From Arthrobacter sp. UM1 (lineage in GTDB: Bacteria > Actinomycetota > Actinomycetes > Actinomycetales > Micrococcaceae), in assembly GCF_020483305.1 (NCBI RefSeq), contig NZ_JACWAB010000002.1, forward strand, positions 124,001 through 188,000: a stretch of DNA of 64,000 nt, given 5' to 3'. Positions 26,393 to 35,252 of the stretch are shown here, piece by piece; position 1 is the stretch's first letter; each line of letters begins with the position of its first letter. The notes beneath the pieces were generated by a model. It had not been told where the DNA came from. It was given only the letters and a program-made list of their open reading frames with translations, and made no database searches. Position numbers and translations under genes: made by a program.

Positions 26393-26818
26393 CTAGCGGC
26401 CGACGATGGCGCAGGAGTGGACCCCGCCGTTGACGCCCTTCTGCACGGTGCGCAGCGTGGCGCGGTGGTTCGAGGTGGTGCCGTTCGCCGTCGTCTTCGG
26501 GTCGTCCGCGCTGTTGGGGCCGATCCGCACGGTCTTCCACCCCACGACGGCGTGCTGGCCGTTGAGCACCTGCACCTGGCACTCGGCGGTGGCCGAGGGG
26601 TGCTTCGTCACCGAGAAGTCCACCGTGGCCTGTCCCGCCGAGGGGAACCCGAAGGAGACGTCCTTGGTGGTGACCGTGGTGCGCGCGCGGTAGAGGGCGA
26701 GAGCGCCCGCGACGGCGACGGCCGCGATCAGAGCGCCGACGATCCACCAGGCCGCTCTGCCCGGGGCGAACGTCCGGCGGCGGCGCCCGTAGCGCTCCGA
26801 TAGGCTGTCTGTCTGCAT
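26393..26818 (-). CDS. DUF4307 family membrane protein
   Basis: A 141-aa protein of unknown function, found next to mca and greA in many actinobacteria. A basic N-terminus (SERYGRRRRTF) precedes one membrane helix (WWIVGALIAAVAVAGALALY), then an extracytoplasmic beta-rich domain with two Cys residues (AECQVQV and VHSCAIVG) placed as for a disulfide. ATG 26818 is used because GGGGAG lies just upstream; a longer start at 26848 is possible. It is divergent from mca. Confidence 0.85.
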   Translation of the reverse strand: MQTDSLSERYGRRRRTFAPGRAAWWIVGALIAAVAVAGALALYRARTTVTTKDVSFGFPSAGQATVDFSVTKHPSATAECQVQVLNGQHAVVGWKTVRIGPNSADDPKTTANGTTSNHRATLRTVQKGVNGGVHSCAIVGR

Positions 26819-26828
26819 GGTGCTCCCC

Positions 26829-26834
26829 ATCCTA
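26829..26834 (-). promoter_or_regulatory. -10 box of DUF4307 gene (TAGGAT)
   Basis: On the minus strand TAGGAT lies 10 nt before the ATG, leaving only about 3 nt of leader. Confidence 0.4.
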
Positions 26835-26901
26835 CCGAGGCCGTTCACGGCCGCGGCGGGCGACGGCGCCGTGCCGAGCCAACCACGTTCAGGAGAGACA
26901 C

Positions 26902-27813
26902 GTGACCGAGCAGCACACCCCCGCCGAGGGCTTCCGCATCCTCGCCATCCACGCGCATCCGGACGACGAGTCCAGCAAGGGCGCGGGCACCATGATCAAG
27001 TACGTCTCCGAGGGCGCTCGCGTCCTCGTGGCCACGTGCACCGGCGGAGAGCAGGGGTCCGTCCTCAACCCGAAGGTCACCGACGTCCCCATGGCGGCCC
27101 GGGACCTCGCCGGCATGCGCATCGGCGAGATGGCCGAGGCGGCCCGCCACCTGGGCGTGGAGCACCGCTGGATCGGATTCGCCGACTCCGGCCTGCCGGA
27201 GGGGGACCCCCTGCCGGCCCTGCCGTACGGGAGCTTCGCCACGCTGAGCCTCGAGCACGCCTCCGCTCCGCTCATCCGCCTGGCCCGCTCCTTCAAGCCG
27301 CACGTCATCCTCGCCTACGACGAGAACGGCGGCTACCCGCACCCGGACCACATCATGTCCCACCGCGTGGCCATGGAGGTCTATGAGAAGGCGGGCGACC
27401 CGGACGCCTACCCGGGCCTCGGCGAGCCGTGGACCCCGAGCAAGCTCTACTACGACAAGGGCTTCAACACGGACAAGCTCAAGGCGCTCCACGAGGCGGT
27501 CCTCTCGGACGGCCGGGAGTCTCCCTACGCCGACTTCCTCAAGCGGATCGAGGACCGTCCGAACGCGGACGGCTGGATCCTCTACGACACGACGACGCAG
27601 ATCGACGTCGGGCCGTACATCGAGCGCCGCGAGGAGGCGCTGAAGTCCCACCGGACGCAGATCGACCCCGACTCGATGTTCTTCGCCGTCCCGGCCGAGC
27701 GCCAGCGCGAGGTCTGGCCGTGGGAGGACTACGTCCTCGCGAAGTCCCGCGTCGAGTCCGAGCTCCCCGAGACGGACCTGCTGGCCGGGCTTCGGGACGG
27801 CGGCGAAGCGTAG
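26902..27813 (+). CDS. mca: Mycothiol S-conjugate amidase
   Basis: This 303-aa zinc hydrolase of the LmbE/PIG-L fold cleaves mycothiol adducts to a mercapturic acid and GlcN-Ins, part of the actinobacterial detoxification system. AHPDDESSKGAG near residue 17 carries zinc ligands His and Asp plus the catalytic Asp; PHPDHIMSHRV supplies the third ligand; TCTGGEQGSVLNP is typical of Mca rather than MshB. GTG start with AGGAGA upstream. Its presence is direct evidence of mycothiol metabolism. Confidence 0.95.
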   Translation: MTEQHTPAEGFRILAIHAHPDDESSKGAGTMIKYVSEGARVLVATCTGGEQGSVLNPKVTDVPMAARDLAGMRIGEMAEAARHLGVEHRWIGFADSGLPEGDPLPALPYGSFATLSLEHASAPLIRLARSFKPHVILAYDENGGYPHPDHIMSHRVAMEVYEKAGDPDAYPGLGEPWTPSKLYYDKGFNTDKLKALHEAVLSDGRESPYADFLKRIEDRPNADGWILYDTTTQIDVGPYIERREEALKSHRTQIDPDSMFFAVPAERQREVWPWEDYVLAKSRVESELPETDLLAGLRDGGEA

Positions 27814-27824
27814 AGGGCGGCGAG

Positions 27825-27830
27825 TAGAAT
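27825..27830 (+). promoter_or_regulatory. -10 box of the small membrane protein gene (TAGAAT)
   Basis: TAGAAT lies 7 nt before the GTG at 27838. The ATG at 27829 overlaps it and is therefore an unlikely start. Confidence 0.5.
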
Positions 27831-27837
27831 GGATCGG

Positions 27838-28095
27838 GTGCTGACCTCCCTGCTCTCCGCCCCGAGCCTCCTGGGCGCGGCCTCGCCGACGCCCTCACCC
27901 GCTGTGAAAGCGGAGGACGTGAGTCCCGGAACGGTCGGGTTCATCGTGACGGCGCTGCTCGCCGTCGTGACCATCCTGCTCATCGTGAGCATGGCCCGGA
28001 AGATCCGCCGCGTGCGGTACCGGGAGCAGGTGCGGCAGGAGTTCGAGGGGCCAGACGAGCCCCTCGAGGAGCGGCCCCGCCGCGGCCGCCGCTAG
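27838..28095 (+). CDS. Small single-helix membrane protein, function unknown
   Basis: This 85-aa protein is not recognised. It has a hydrophobic N-terminus (LTSLLSAPSLLGAASP) that may be a signal peptide, a Pro/Ser linker, one strong membrane helix (GTVGFIVTALLAVVTILLIVS) and a highly basic cytosolic tail (RKIRRVRYREQVRQEF ... RPRRGRR). Codon usage matches its neighbours. Its stop overlaps the convergent hemolysin III stop in the four bases CTAG. Its place between mca and the hemolysin gene is common in related genomes. Confidence 0.75.
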   Translation: MLTSLLSAPSLLGAASPTPSPAVKAEDVSPGTVGFIVTALLAVVTILLIVSMARKIRRVRYREQVRQEFEGPDEPLEERPRRGRR

Positions 28096-28748
28096 CCTCG
28101 GGTGACCACCGCGATCATGATCGCGATGAAGTGGCACACGAACCCGGCCACGGTGAAGGCGTGGAAGAGCTCGTGGAAGCCGAACCACTCGATGTTGATG
28201 TTCGGCCGCTTGGCCGCGTAGAAGACCGCGCCGGCGATGTAGAACGCGCCTCCCGCCAGGATGAGCACGGAGCACGCCACGGACGCGGCGAAGAACTGCG
28301 GCATGAACAGGAACGCGGCCAGGCCGAGCGCGATGTACACCGGCGTGTAGAGCCACCGCGGCGCGTGCAGCCAGGCGAGGCGGAAGACCACGCCGAGCAG
28401 CGCCCCGCCCCAGACGAGCGAGAGCAGGATGACCGCCTCCCGCCGCGGGAGAAGCGTCCAGGACAGCGGCGTGTAGGAGCCCGCGATGACGAGCATGATG
28501 TTCGTGTGGTCCAGGCGCTTGAGCAGCAGGCGCGCGCGCTCGGACCAGCGGCCCCGGTGATAGAACGCGGAGACGGTGAACAGCAGAATGCCTGTGATGG
28601 CGTAGACGCCGCAGGCCACGCGCGTGCCGAACGAGGGTGCGCACACGATGAGCACGATCGTGGCGATGACGGCCAGCGGGGCCATGATCGCGTGGATCCA
28701 CCCTCGGAGCCTCGGCTTGTGGAGGGGATCCAGCTCAAGAGTGCTCAT
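28092..28748 (-). CDS. trhA: Hemolysin III / TrhA family membrane protein
   Basis: A 218-aa protein with seven membrane helices, member of the PAQR/hemolysin III superfamily. The metal-site signatures are SAFYHRGRW (helix 2 side, Ser and His), RLDHTNIMLVIAGSYTP (Asp, His) and GFHELFHAFTVAGFVCHF (two His near the C-terminus). The bacterial role is thought to be membrane lipid homeostasis; hemolysis itself should not be inferred. It is convergent with the small membrane gene and divergent from the prenyltransferase. Confidence 0.9.
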   Translation of the reverse strand: MSTLELDPLHKPRLRGWIHAIMAPLAVIATIVLIVCAPSFGTRVACGVYAITGILLFTVSAFYHRGRWSERARLLLKRLDHTNIMLVIAGSYTPLSWTLLPRREAVILLSLVWGGALLGVVFRLAWLHAPRWLYTPVYIALGLAAFLFMPQFFAASVACSVLILAGGAFYIAGAVFYAAKRPNINIEWFGFHELFHAFTVAGFVCHFIAIMIAVVTRG

Positions 28749-28873
28749 GGAGCCATCCTACGCACCCGTACGGGGAGGAGCCTGTGGGCGGGCCGGGCCC
28801 AGCCGGCTCCGGTACCGTTGGAGAGGCGAGGCGCCCGACGGCGCATCCGACGGACCGCTGGAAGGAGGACGCT

Positions 28874-29635
28874 GTGAGCGTGCGAGACGTCCTCTACCGC
28901 CTGTACTCGCGGCGGCTGCGCAACGAGGTGGCGCCGGAGGTCCTGCCGAAGCACATCGGCGTCATGGTGGACGGAAACCGCCGCTGGGCCCGTCTCGCCG
29001 GAGCGCCCACCCATGACGGGCACCAGGCCGGCGCGGACAAGATCATCGAGTTCCTCGGCTGGTGCCGCGAGCTCAAGATCACCACGGTCACGCTCTACAT
29101 GCTCTCCACGGACAACCTGTCCCGCTCGAGCGAGGAGCTGAACGCGCTCATCGACATCATCGGCAACACCGTGGACCGCCTCGCGGAGACCCCCGGGGTC
29201 AAGGTGGTGCCGGTCGGGGCGCTGGAGATCCTGCCGGACCACCTCGCCGCCAAGCTGCGCACCGCGGCCGAGCACAGCGTCGAGACGCCGGACGTCCAGG
29301 TCAACGTGGCGGTGGGCTACGGCGGCCGCCGCGAGATCGTGGACGCCGTCAAGGAGATCCTCCTCGAGGCGGAGGCCGCGGGGAAGGGCCTCCGGGACGT
29401 GGCGAAAGACCTCACCGACGCCCAGGTCGGCGAGCACCTCTACACGCGCGGCCAGGCGGACCCGGACCTCGTCATCCGCACGAGCGGCGAGCAGCGGCTT
29501 TCCGGCTTCCTCATGTGGCAGTCCGCGTACTCCGAGTTCTACTTCTGCGAGGCGCTCTGGCCCGACTTCCGCCGCGTGGACTTCCTCCGCGCGCTGCGCG
29601 ACTTCGCGAGCCGGCAGCGCCGCTTCGGAGCCTGA
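28874..29635 (+). CDS. uppS: Isoprenyl (cis-prenyl) diphosphate synthase
   Basis: This 253-aa peripheral enzyme makes Z-polyprenyl diphosphate from allylic diphosphate and IPP, the precursor of the lipid carrier for wall synthesis. The family signature is [13 protein letters not shown] with the catalytic Asp, HDGHQAG follows, and the C-terminal [16 protein letters not shown]...FCEALWPDF binds magnesium and substrate. GTG 28874 is preceded by GAAGGAGG. Two such enzymes usually exist in actinobacteria; the N-terminus here ([12 protein letters not shown]) resembles the short-chain Z-farnesyl form, so product length is unsure. Confidence 0.9.
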   Translation: MSVRDVLYRLYSRRLRNEVAPEVLPKHIGVMVDGNRRWARLAGAPTHDGHQAGADKIIEFLGWCRELKITTVTLYMLSTDNLSRSSEELNALIDIIGNTVDRLAETPGVKVVPVGALEILPDHLAAKLRTAAEHSVETPDVQVNVAVGYGGRREIVDAVKEILLEAEAAGKGLRDVAKDLTDAQVGEHLYTRGQADPDLVIRTSGEQRLSGFLMWQSAYSEFYFCEALWPDFRRVDFLRALRDFASRQRRFGA

Positions 29636-29669
29636 ACCTTCCGTTCACGCGCCGTTCACAGCGGGCCGT

Positions 29670-29675
29670 TAGCGT
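29670..29675 (+). promoter_or_regulatory. -10 box of the PIN-PhoH gene (TAGCGT)
   Basis: TAGCGT ends 7 nt before the GTG at 29683. Two direct CCGTTCAC copies lie just upstream (about 29640-29659). Confidence 0.35.
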
Positions 29676-29682
29676 CAACGCC

Positions 29683-30996
29683 GTGAAGACGTACGTGATC
29701 GACACCTCAGTCCTTCTCGCCGACCCCAAAGCGCTCGGGCGCTTTGCAGAGCACGAGGTGGTCATCCCGGTCACCGTCGTCGTCGAGCTCGAGAAGAAGC
29801 GCCACGACCCCGACATCGGCTATTTCGCCCGCCAGGCGCTCCGCACGCTCGACGAGCTGCGCCGCCGCCACGGATCCCTCGCCTCTCCGGTGCCCATCGG
29901 CGAGGACGGCGGGACGCTGAGGGTCGAGCTGAACCACATCTCCTCTGAGGTCCTGCCCGTGGGCTTCCGCTCGGGGGACAACGACGCGAGGATCCTTGCC
30001 GTCGCGAAGGCCCTCTCCGACGAGGGCGCAGACGTCACGATGGTCTCCAAGGACGTCCCCATGCGCATCAAGGCCTCGGCGATGGGCCTCGACGCGGACG
30101 AGTACCGCAACGAGCTCGCCAAGGACACGGGGTGGACGGGCGTGCAGGAGCGCTCGCTCGGCTCCGAGGCCGTGGCGGAGCTCTACGACGAGGGAAGCAT
30201 CCCCCTCGAGCTCCTGTACGCAGGGGACCTCGGGAACGACGACGACGGCGCCGCGGCGCCGCCCGCCAACACGGGCCTCATCCTGTCCTCGGACCGCGGC
30301 TCGGCCCTCGGGCGCGTGGGAGCGGACGGCCGCGTGCACCTCGTCCGGGGAGACAAAGAGGCGTTTGGCGTCCGGGGCCGCTCGGCGGAGCAGCGCCTGG
30401 CGCTGGACATGCTGCTCGACCCGTCCATCGGGATCGTGTCCCTCGGGGGCCGCGCCGGCACGGGCAAGTCCGCTCTGGCGCTCTGCGCGGGCCTCGAGGC
30501 CGTCATGGAGCGGCGGGAGCACCGGAAAGTGGTCGTGTTCCGCCCGCTCTACGCGGTGGGCGGGCAGGAGCTCGGCTACCTGCCCGGCTCGGAGCAGGAG
30601 AAGATGGGCCCCTGGGCGCAGGCGGTGTTCGACACCCTGGGCGCCCTGACCTCGCGGAGCGTCATCGAGGAGGTGCTGCAGCGCGGCCTGCTCGAGGTTC
30701 TGCCGCTCACGCACATCCGCGGCCGCTCGCTGCACGACTCGTTCGTCATCGTGGACGAGGCCCAGTCGCTGGAGAAGAACGTCCTCCTCACGGTGCTCAG
30801 CCGCATCGGCCAGAACTCCAAGGTGGTGCTCACCCATGACGTGGCCCAGCGGGACAACCTGCGGGTCGGCCGCTTCGACGGCATCGCGGCCGTGGTCGAG
30901 CGCCTCAAGGGGCAGCCGCTCTTCTCCCACGTGACCCTGACCCGCAGCGAGCGCTCGCCGATCGCCGCCCTGGTCACGGACATGCTCGAGGAGTAA
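29683..30996 (+). CDS. PIN-PhoH fusion (PhoH2-type ATPase/ribonuclease)
   Basis: This 437-aa protein joins two domains. The N-terminal PIN domain (residues 1-140) begins [16 protein letters not shown] with the first acidic residue, then [10 protein letters not shown] and a [11 protein letters not shown] acidic cluster, as in metal-dependent RNases. The C-terminal PhoH domain (about 215-437) has Walker [28 protein letters not shown], Walker B FVIVDEAQ and [10 protein letters not shown]. PhoH2 proteins unwind and cut RNA. In mycobacteria a small antitoxin-like gene, phoAT, precedes phoH2; only 47 bp separate this one from uppS, so none fits upstream. GTG start. Confidence 0.92.
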   Translation: MKTYVIDTSVLLADPKALGRFAEHEVVIPVTVVVELEKKRHDPDIGYFARQALRTLDELRRRHGSLASPVPIGEDGGTLRVELNHISSEVLPVGFRSGDNDARILAVAKALSDEGADVTMVSKDVPMRIKASAMGLDADEYRNELAKDTGWTGVQERSLGSEAVAELYDEGSIPLELLYAGDLGNDDDGAAAPPANTGLILSSDRGSALGRVGADGRVHLVRGDKEAFGVRGRSAEQRLALDMLLDPSIGIVSLGGRAGTGKSALALCAGLEAVMERREHRKVVVFRPLYAVGGQELGYLPGSEQEKMGPWAQAVFDTLGALTSRSVIEEVLQRGLLEVLPLTHIRGRSLHDSFVIVDEAQSLEKNVLLTVLSRIGQNSKVVLTHDVAQRDNLRVGRFDGIAAVVERLKGQPLFSHVTLTRSERSPIAALVTDMLEE

Positions 30997-30998
30997 CG

Positions 30999-31021
30999 GG
31001 CCGGACAGGGGCGTTCCGGCC
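30999..31021 (+). terminator. Hairpin after the PIN-PhoH gene
   Basis: GGCCGGA (30999-31005) pairs with TCCGGCC (31015-31021), 9-nt loop, three bases after the stop codon. Confidence 0.55.
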
Positions 31022-31175
31022 GCGAAGGAGGCCGCGGGGAGTCGCCCGACGAGAAGTTGTCCACATCCGGGCTCCGCGCGGCACGAGGCCCGCGGACGTC
31101 CCCCTACCGTGGATCGCACACCGGCAGACAGGCCGGGTGCGGTGTCAGGGCCCAGACGGGTCCAGAGGGGGGCGG

Positions 31176-31709
31176 ATGGATCCGTGGGACGGACTGGACA
31201 TGCAGACCCTCGGCCTCGCGGGCTGGGGCGCGGTGGTGCTCCTGGTCCTGACCTGGGCGCTCGTCGGGACGCTGCTGTGGCGCGAGGACCTGCGGTCCCA
31301 CCGCCTGCCGCGCCGCCCGGTCTGGATGCTGGGGGCCTCTGGCGTCTTCGGATGGGCGGTCGTCTCAACGGACTCGGGCTCGCCCTGGCCGGCGGTCTCG
31401 GCTGCGCTCGGGGGCGGGCTCTCCTGGGCGTCCGGACTGGCGCTGCGGGCGGCGGGCCGTGGCGCGCTCGGACGCGGGGACGTCCGCCTGAGCGGAGCCC
31501 TGGGGCTGGTCACAGGCGGCCTCGGCTGGGCCGTGCCGCTCGCAGGCCTCACCGCCTCCCTCCTGCTCGGCGGGGCGTGGGCGCTCGCCCTCGTCCTCAC
31601 AGGACGGGCGCGCGGGGCACACCGCATCCCGTTCGGGCCCTTCCTGCTGGCCGGAGCCGCGGTGGCGGCCGTGGCCTGGGGGAGCGGGACGTCGCCCGGT
31701 GTGGCCTAG
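31176..31709 (+). CDS. A24-type prepilin peptidase (catalytic domain only)
   Basis: This 177-aa polytopic protein carries both aspartates of the A24 aspartic peptidases: WREDLRSHRLPRRPVW (first Asp) and GRGDVRLSGALGLVTGG (GxGD-type second Asp). The ending HRIPFGPFLLAG is also typical. There is no N-terminal methyltransferase domain, so it resembles the Flp/Tad-type TadV/CpaA or PilD catalytic half. ATG 31176 has GAGGGG upstream. No pilin genes are adjacent, so its substrates must lie elsewhere. Its TAG stop is also the first half of the NUDIX -10 box. Confidence 0.87.
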   Translation: MDPWDGLDMQTLGLAGWGAVVLLVLTWALVGTLLWREDLRSHRLPRRPVWMLGASGVFGWAVVSTDSGSPWPAVSAALGGGLSWASGLALRAAGRGALGRGDVRLSGALGLVTGGLGWAVPLAGLTASLLLGGAWALALVLTGRARGAHRIPFGPFLLAGAAVAAVAWGSGTSPGVA

Positions 31710-31712
31710 CCT
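31707..31712 (+). promoter_or_regulatory. -10 box of the NUDIX gene (TAGCCT), overlapping a stop codon
   Basis: TAGCCT begins with the TAG stop of the peptidase gene and ends 6 nt before the NUDIX ATG. GGAGA between them could instead act as a ribosome site on a longer message. Confidence 0.4.
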
Positions 31713-31718
31713 GGAGAC

Positions 31719-32219
31719 ATGCCCACACCTGACTTCATCGTGCAGCTGCGCTCCAAGATCGGCCACGATCCGCTCTGGCTTCCGGGGGTGACCGGCGTGG
31801 TCTTCGACTCGGCTGCAGACCCTCAGCGCGTCCTGCTGGTCCAGCGTGCGGACAACCGCCGCTGGGCGCTGGTCACGGGGATCCTCGAGCCGGGGGAGGA
31901 GCCCGCAGCAGGCCTGCTCCGGGAGATCGAGGAGGAGACGGGGGTCAGGGCCGAGCTCGGAGCGCTCTTCGACGTCGACTGCACGGGGCCCATGACGTTC
32001 CCCAACGGGGACGTCTGCTCGTTCCTCAACATCACCTTCAAGGCCGTGGGCGTCTCCGGAGAGGCGGCGGTGGGGGACGACGAGTCGCTCGCCGTCGCCT
32101 GGCACGGTCTCGGGGATCTTCCCGAGACGCTCACGGACCGGCACCGGCGCCTCATCGAGGCGGCCCGGGCTCATTCAGGAGACGGCGCCGCGTACTCGAC
32201 GCCGGGGACGGATCACTGA
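31719..32219 (+). CDS. NUDIX hydrolase
   Basis: This 166-aa phosphohydrolase has the full NUDIX box GILEPGEEPAAGLLREIEEE-TGV (Gx5Ex7REUxEExGU) near residue 48, which binds the metal for cleaving a nucleoside diphosphate linked to another group. VTGVVFDSAADPQRVLLVQR and the closing DLPETLTDRHRRLI resemble proteins that act on nucleotide sugars or damaged nucleotides; the substrate cannot be assigned. It ends 10 bp from the convergent glutamine amidotransferase. Confidence 0.9.
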   Translation: MPTPDFIVQLRSKIGHDPLWLPGVTGVVFDSAADPQRVLLVQRADNRRWALVTGILEPGEEPAAGLLREIEEETGVRAELGALFDVDCTGPMTFPNGDVCSFLNITFKAVGVSGEAAVGDDESLAVAWHGLGDLPETLTDRHRRLIEAARAHSGDGAAYSTPGTDH

Positions 32220-32229
32220 GAGCAGACAT

Positions 32230-33006
32230 TCAGCCTCCGAGGGGCCGCCGGCCCGGCGCCGAGCGGAGGAAGCGCTCGCGGAAGGCCGCGAGGACCGCGC
32301 AGGCCGAGGAGACGTCCGCACGGCGGACCTCGCGCGCGATCGAGTCGAACTCGTCCGGCTCGAAGTACCCCTTGTCCCGGTACTTCTCCATCCGGTACAG
32401 GAGCCCGTCTGTGTCCAGCTCGGGATGGAACTGGGTGGCGTACATGTTCCGTCCGATGCGGAACATCTGGTGCGGGCAGGCCTCGCCGCGCGCCAGGAGC
32501 ACGGCGTCGGGCGGCAGTGCGCTCATGGCCTCCTTGTGACCCACGAACGCCTCGAAGCGCTCCGGGAGCCCGGCGAGGAGCGGGTCCTCGCGGCCTTCCG
32601 CCGTGAGGGCGATCTCCACGGCGGAGGCCGGCTCGCCGTAGGTCCGGTCCACCGTTCCGCCCTCGTGGATGCCGAGCGTGCTGATGCCGTAGCAGGCGCC
32701 GAGGAAGGGGTGGTCGCGGGGCACGAGGGCATCCAGCATCCGGCCGAGCTCGAGCTCCACGGCCACCTGGAGGGGCTCCTTGGACTCCTGCGGGTCGGTC
32801 GTGGTGAAGGGACTTCCGCCCAGGATGACGCCGGAGTGCGCGTCGAGCACGGCGTCCCAGTCCAGCGTCTCCCGGCCGGCACGCTGCTCGAGCCTCATCG
32901 GGACGAGCTCCCCTGGACGGAAGCCGCCGAGCCGGGTGACGGCCTCGAGCTCGTTGGCGGCGACGTCGTCGTCGGCCCGGGTCTGGATGAGGAGGATGGG
33001 GAGCAT
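32230..33006 (-). CDS. Class I glutamine amidotransferase-like protein
   Basis: This 258-aa protein has the class I fold with nucleophile Cys in FLGACYGIS and the His-Glu pair in ATQFHPELDTD, so the ammonia-releasing triad is intact. It opens with PILLIQTRADDDVAANELEAV. No synthase partner is adjacent. Stand-alone members of this family include gamma-glutamyl hydrolases of amines and GMP-synthase-like proteins; the role here is unknown. Confidence 0.87.
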   Translation of the reverse strand: MLPILLIQTRADDDVAANELEAVTRLGGFRPGELVPMRLEQRAGRETLDWDAVLDAHSGVILGGSPFTTTDPQESKEPLQVAVELELGRMLDALVPRDHPFLGACYGISTLGIHEGGTVDRTYGEPASAVEIALTAEGREDPLLAGLPERFEAFVGHKEAMSALPPDAVLLARGEACPHQMFRIGRNMYATQFHPELDTDGLLYRMEKYRDKGYFEPDEFDSIAREVRRADVSSACAVLAAFRERFLRSAPGRRPLGG

Positions 33007-33012
33007 GGGACA

Positions 33013-33018
33013 ACAGTA
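33013..33018 (-). promoter_or_regulatory. -10 box of the amidotransferase gene (TACTGT)
   Basis: On the minus strand TACTGT lies 6 nt before the ATG (33006), predicting a leaderless transcript. Confidence 0.4.
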
Positions 33019-33083
33019 GTCCCGAATCCCGTCGCGCGAGGCGAGGGCGCCGCGGGAGGGACCGGATCGCGGACCCCGAACGC

Positions 33084-33121
33084 GAACGGGCCCCTCGCCC
33101 GAGAAGGCGAGGGGCCCGTTC
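33084..33121 (-). terminator. Strong terminator hairpin after fumC
   Basis: A perfect 16-bp stem (33084-33099 with 33106-33121; arm GAACGGGCCCCTCGCC) with a 6-nt loop, 28 bp beyond the fumC stop. Confidence 0.85.
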
Positions 33122-33149
33122 CTGCGCTGCAGAGAGCGCTGGGCGAGGC

Positions 33150-34583
33150 CTAGGCCTGCGGCGGGCGCGTCATGCTCATGACGTCGAGCGCCTTGTCCAG
33201 CTGCTCCTCGGTCACCTCGCCGCGCTCCACGTAGCCGAGGTCCACGACGGCCTCGCGGACCGTCATCTTGTTGGCCACGGAGTGCTTGGCGATCTTCGCG
33301 GCGGCCTCGTAGCCGATGACCTTGTTGAGCGGGGTGACGATCGAGGGGGAGGCCTCGGCGAGGAAGCGCGCGCGCTCCTCGTTGGCCGTGAGGCCGTCGA
33401 TCATCTTGTCCGCCATGACCCGCGACGTGTTCGCGAGGAGGCGGATGGACTGGAGGAGGTTTGCCGCCATGACCGGGATGCCCACGTTGAGCTCGAAGGC
33501 GCCGTTCGTGGAGGAGAGGGCGATCGTCGTGTCGTTGCCGATGACCTGCGCCGAGACCATGATGGCGGCCTCGCAGATGACCGGGTTGACCTTGCCCGGC
33601 ATGATCGAGGAGCCCGGCTGGAGGTCCGGGATGTGGATCTCGCCGAGGCCCGTGTTGGGGCCGGAGCCCATCCAGCGCAGGTCGTTGTTGATCTTCATGA
33701 ACGAGTACGCGATGTTGCGCAGCTGGCCCGAGGCCTCGACGAGGCCGTCGCGGTTGGCCTGCGCCTCGAAGTGGTTGCGCGCCTCGGTCAGCGGCAGGCC
33801 CGTGTTCTTGGCGAGCTCCGAGATGACCTTCTGCGGGAAGCCGGCCGGGGTGTTGATGCCCGTGCCGACGGCGGTGCCGCCCTGCGGGACCTCGGCGACG
33901 CGGGGGAGAGCGGACTCGATGCGCTCGATCCCGTAGCGCACCTGCGCCTCGTAGCCGCCGAACTCCTGGCCGAGCGTCACGGGCGTGGCGTCCATGAGGT
34001 GCGTGCGGCCGGACTTGACCACGCCCTCGAACTCCTTGGCCTTGCGGCCGAGCGAGTCGGCCAGGTAGCCGAGCGCCGGGATGAGCTCGTTGACGAGCGC
34101 GCCCGTGGCGGCCACGTGGACCGAGGTGGGGAACACGTCATTGGAGGACTGAGACGCGTTGACGTGGTCGTTCGGGTGGACCTCGGTCTGGGAGCCGGCC
34201 TCCTTGAGGGCGCGGTTCGCGAGCGTGGCGATGACCTCGTTCATGTTCATGTTGCTCGAGGTGCCCGAGCCGGTCTGGAAGACGTCGATGGGGAAGTGCT
34301 CGTCGTGCTTGCCGGTGGCCACCTCCTCGGCGGCCTTGACGATCGCGTCAGCACGCTCGGCGTCGAGCACGCCCAGCTCGCGGTTGGCGATGGCCGCCGC
34401 GCGCTTGATCTCGGCGAGGGCGGCGATGTGGGCCGCCTCGAGACCCTGGCCGGAGATCGGGAAGTTCTCCACGGCGCGCTGGGTCTGCGCGCGGTACAGG
34501 GCGTTGACGGGAACCTTGACCTCGCCCATGGTGTCGTGTTCGATGCGGTACTCGGCGGCGTTGCCGTTCTGCGTGTCAGTCAT
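33150..34583 (-). CDS. fumC: Class II fumarate hydratase
   Basis: This 477-aa iron-independent fumarase hydrates fumarate to malate, the step after succinate dehydrogenase. Signatures: [42 protein letters not shown] and the superfamily catalytic loop [12 protein letters not shown]. Normal length. The ATG begins [17 protein letters not shown]. It is followed by the hairpin at 33084-33121 and preceded by carbonic anhydrase on the same strand with a 19-bp gap. Confidence 0.97.
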   Translation of the reverse strand: MTDTQNGNAAEYRIEHDTMGEVKVPVNALYRAQTQRAVENFPISGQGLEAAHIAALAEIKRAAAIANRELGVLDAERADAIVKAAEEVATGKHDEHFPIDVFQTGSGTSSNMNMNEVIATLANRALKEAGSQTEVHPNDHVNASQSSNDVFPTSVHVAATGALVNELIPALGYLADSLGRKAKEFEGVVKSGRTHLMDATPVTLGQEFGGYEAQVRYGIERIESALPRVAEVPQGGTAVGTGINTPAGFPQKVISELAKNTGLPLTEARNHFEAQANRDGLVEASGQLRNIAYSFMKINNDLRWMGSGPNTGLGEIHIPDLQPGSSIMPGKVNPVICEAAIMVSAQVIGNDTTIALSSTNGAFELNVGIPVMAANLLQSIRLLANTSRVMADKMIDGLTANEERARFLAEASPSIVTPLNKVIGYEAAAKIAKHSVANKMTVREAVVDLGYVERGEVTEEQLDKALDVMSMTRPPQA

Positions 34584-34602
34584 GACACCTATCTTGCTCC
34601 GA

Positions 34603-35244
34603 TCAGTCGAGGGACCCCAAACCCGACACGAGCGACGCCCGGCCCTCCTCCAGGCTGTACGTCACGGCCGCGACGCCGAGCTTTCCGGCCTCCACGGCCT
34701 CCGAGATGATCTTCGAGGACTCGACGAGGCGGGCGGCCGTCTGGATCGAATGCTCCCGCACCGTCCCGTTGACGTCCTTGACGTCCCGGCGGCGAGCCGA
34801 GATGACGCTCGGGGTGATCTTCTCCACGACGTCCCGGACGAACCCGCTCGGCATCTGCCCGGAGTGGAAGGACTCGACGGCGGCCGTCACGCCGCCGCAC
34901 GAGTCATGGCCGAGGACCACGATGAGCGGGGTGCCGAGGACGTCCACCGCGTACTCGAGGGTGCCGAGCACGGCGTTGTCGAGGGCCTGCCCCGCGGTGC
35001 GGACCACGAACACGTCGCCGAGGCCGACGTCGAAGATGATCTCGGCCGCGAGGCGCGAGTCCGAGCAGCCGAAGATGACCGCGAAGGGGTTCTGCGACGA
35101 GGCCAGCCGGCTCCGGTGGAGCGCGTCCTGGTTGGGGTGGGAGGAGCTCGAGGTGACGAAGCGCTCGTTGCCCTCGGCGAGGAGGTGCCAGGCCTCCGCC
35201 GGGGAGGAGGGGCGGGGGATCGGGGCGGGGATGCTCTCCGGCAC
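34603..35244 (-). CDS. Beta-class carbonic anhydrase
   Basis: This 213-aa zinc enzyme interconverts CO2 and bicarbonate. [13 protein letters not shown] holds the first Cys ligand and the Asp-Arg dyad; [10 protein letters not shown] holds the His and second Cys. The GTG at 35244 was chosen because AGGAG lies 5 nt upstream, giving [10 protein letters not shown]; the frame is open further upstream but that is the DUF4245 gene. It likely shares a transcript with DUF4245 and fumC; bicarbonate may serve anaplerotic carboxylation. Confidence 0.92.
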   Translation of the reverse strand: MPESIPAPIPRPSSPAEAWHLLAEGNERFVTSSSSHPNQDALHRSRLASSQNPFAVIFGCSDSRLAAEIIFDVGLGDVFVVRTAGQALDNAVLGTLEYAVDVLGTPLIVVLGHDSCGGVTAAVESFHSGQMPSGFVRDVVEKITPSVISARRRDVKDVNGTVREHSIQTAARLVESSKIISEAVEAGKLGVAAVTYSLEEGRASLVSGLGSLD

Positions 35245-35252
35245 GGGGACTC

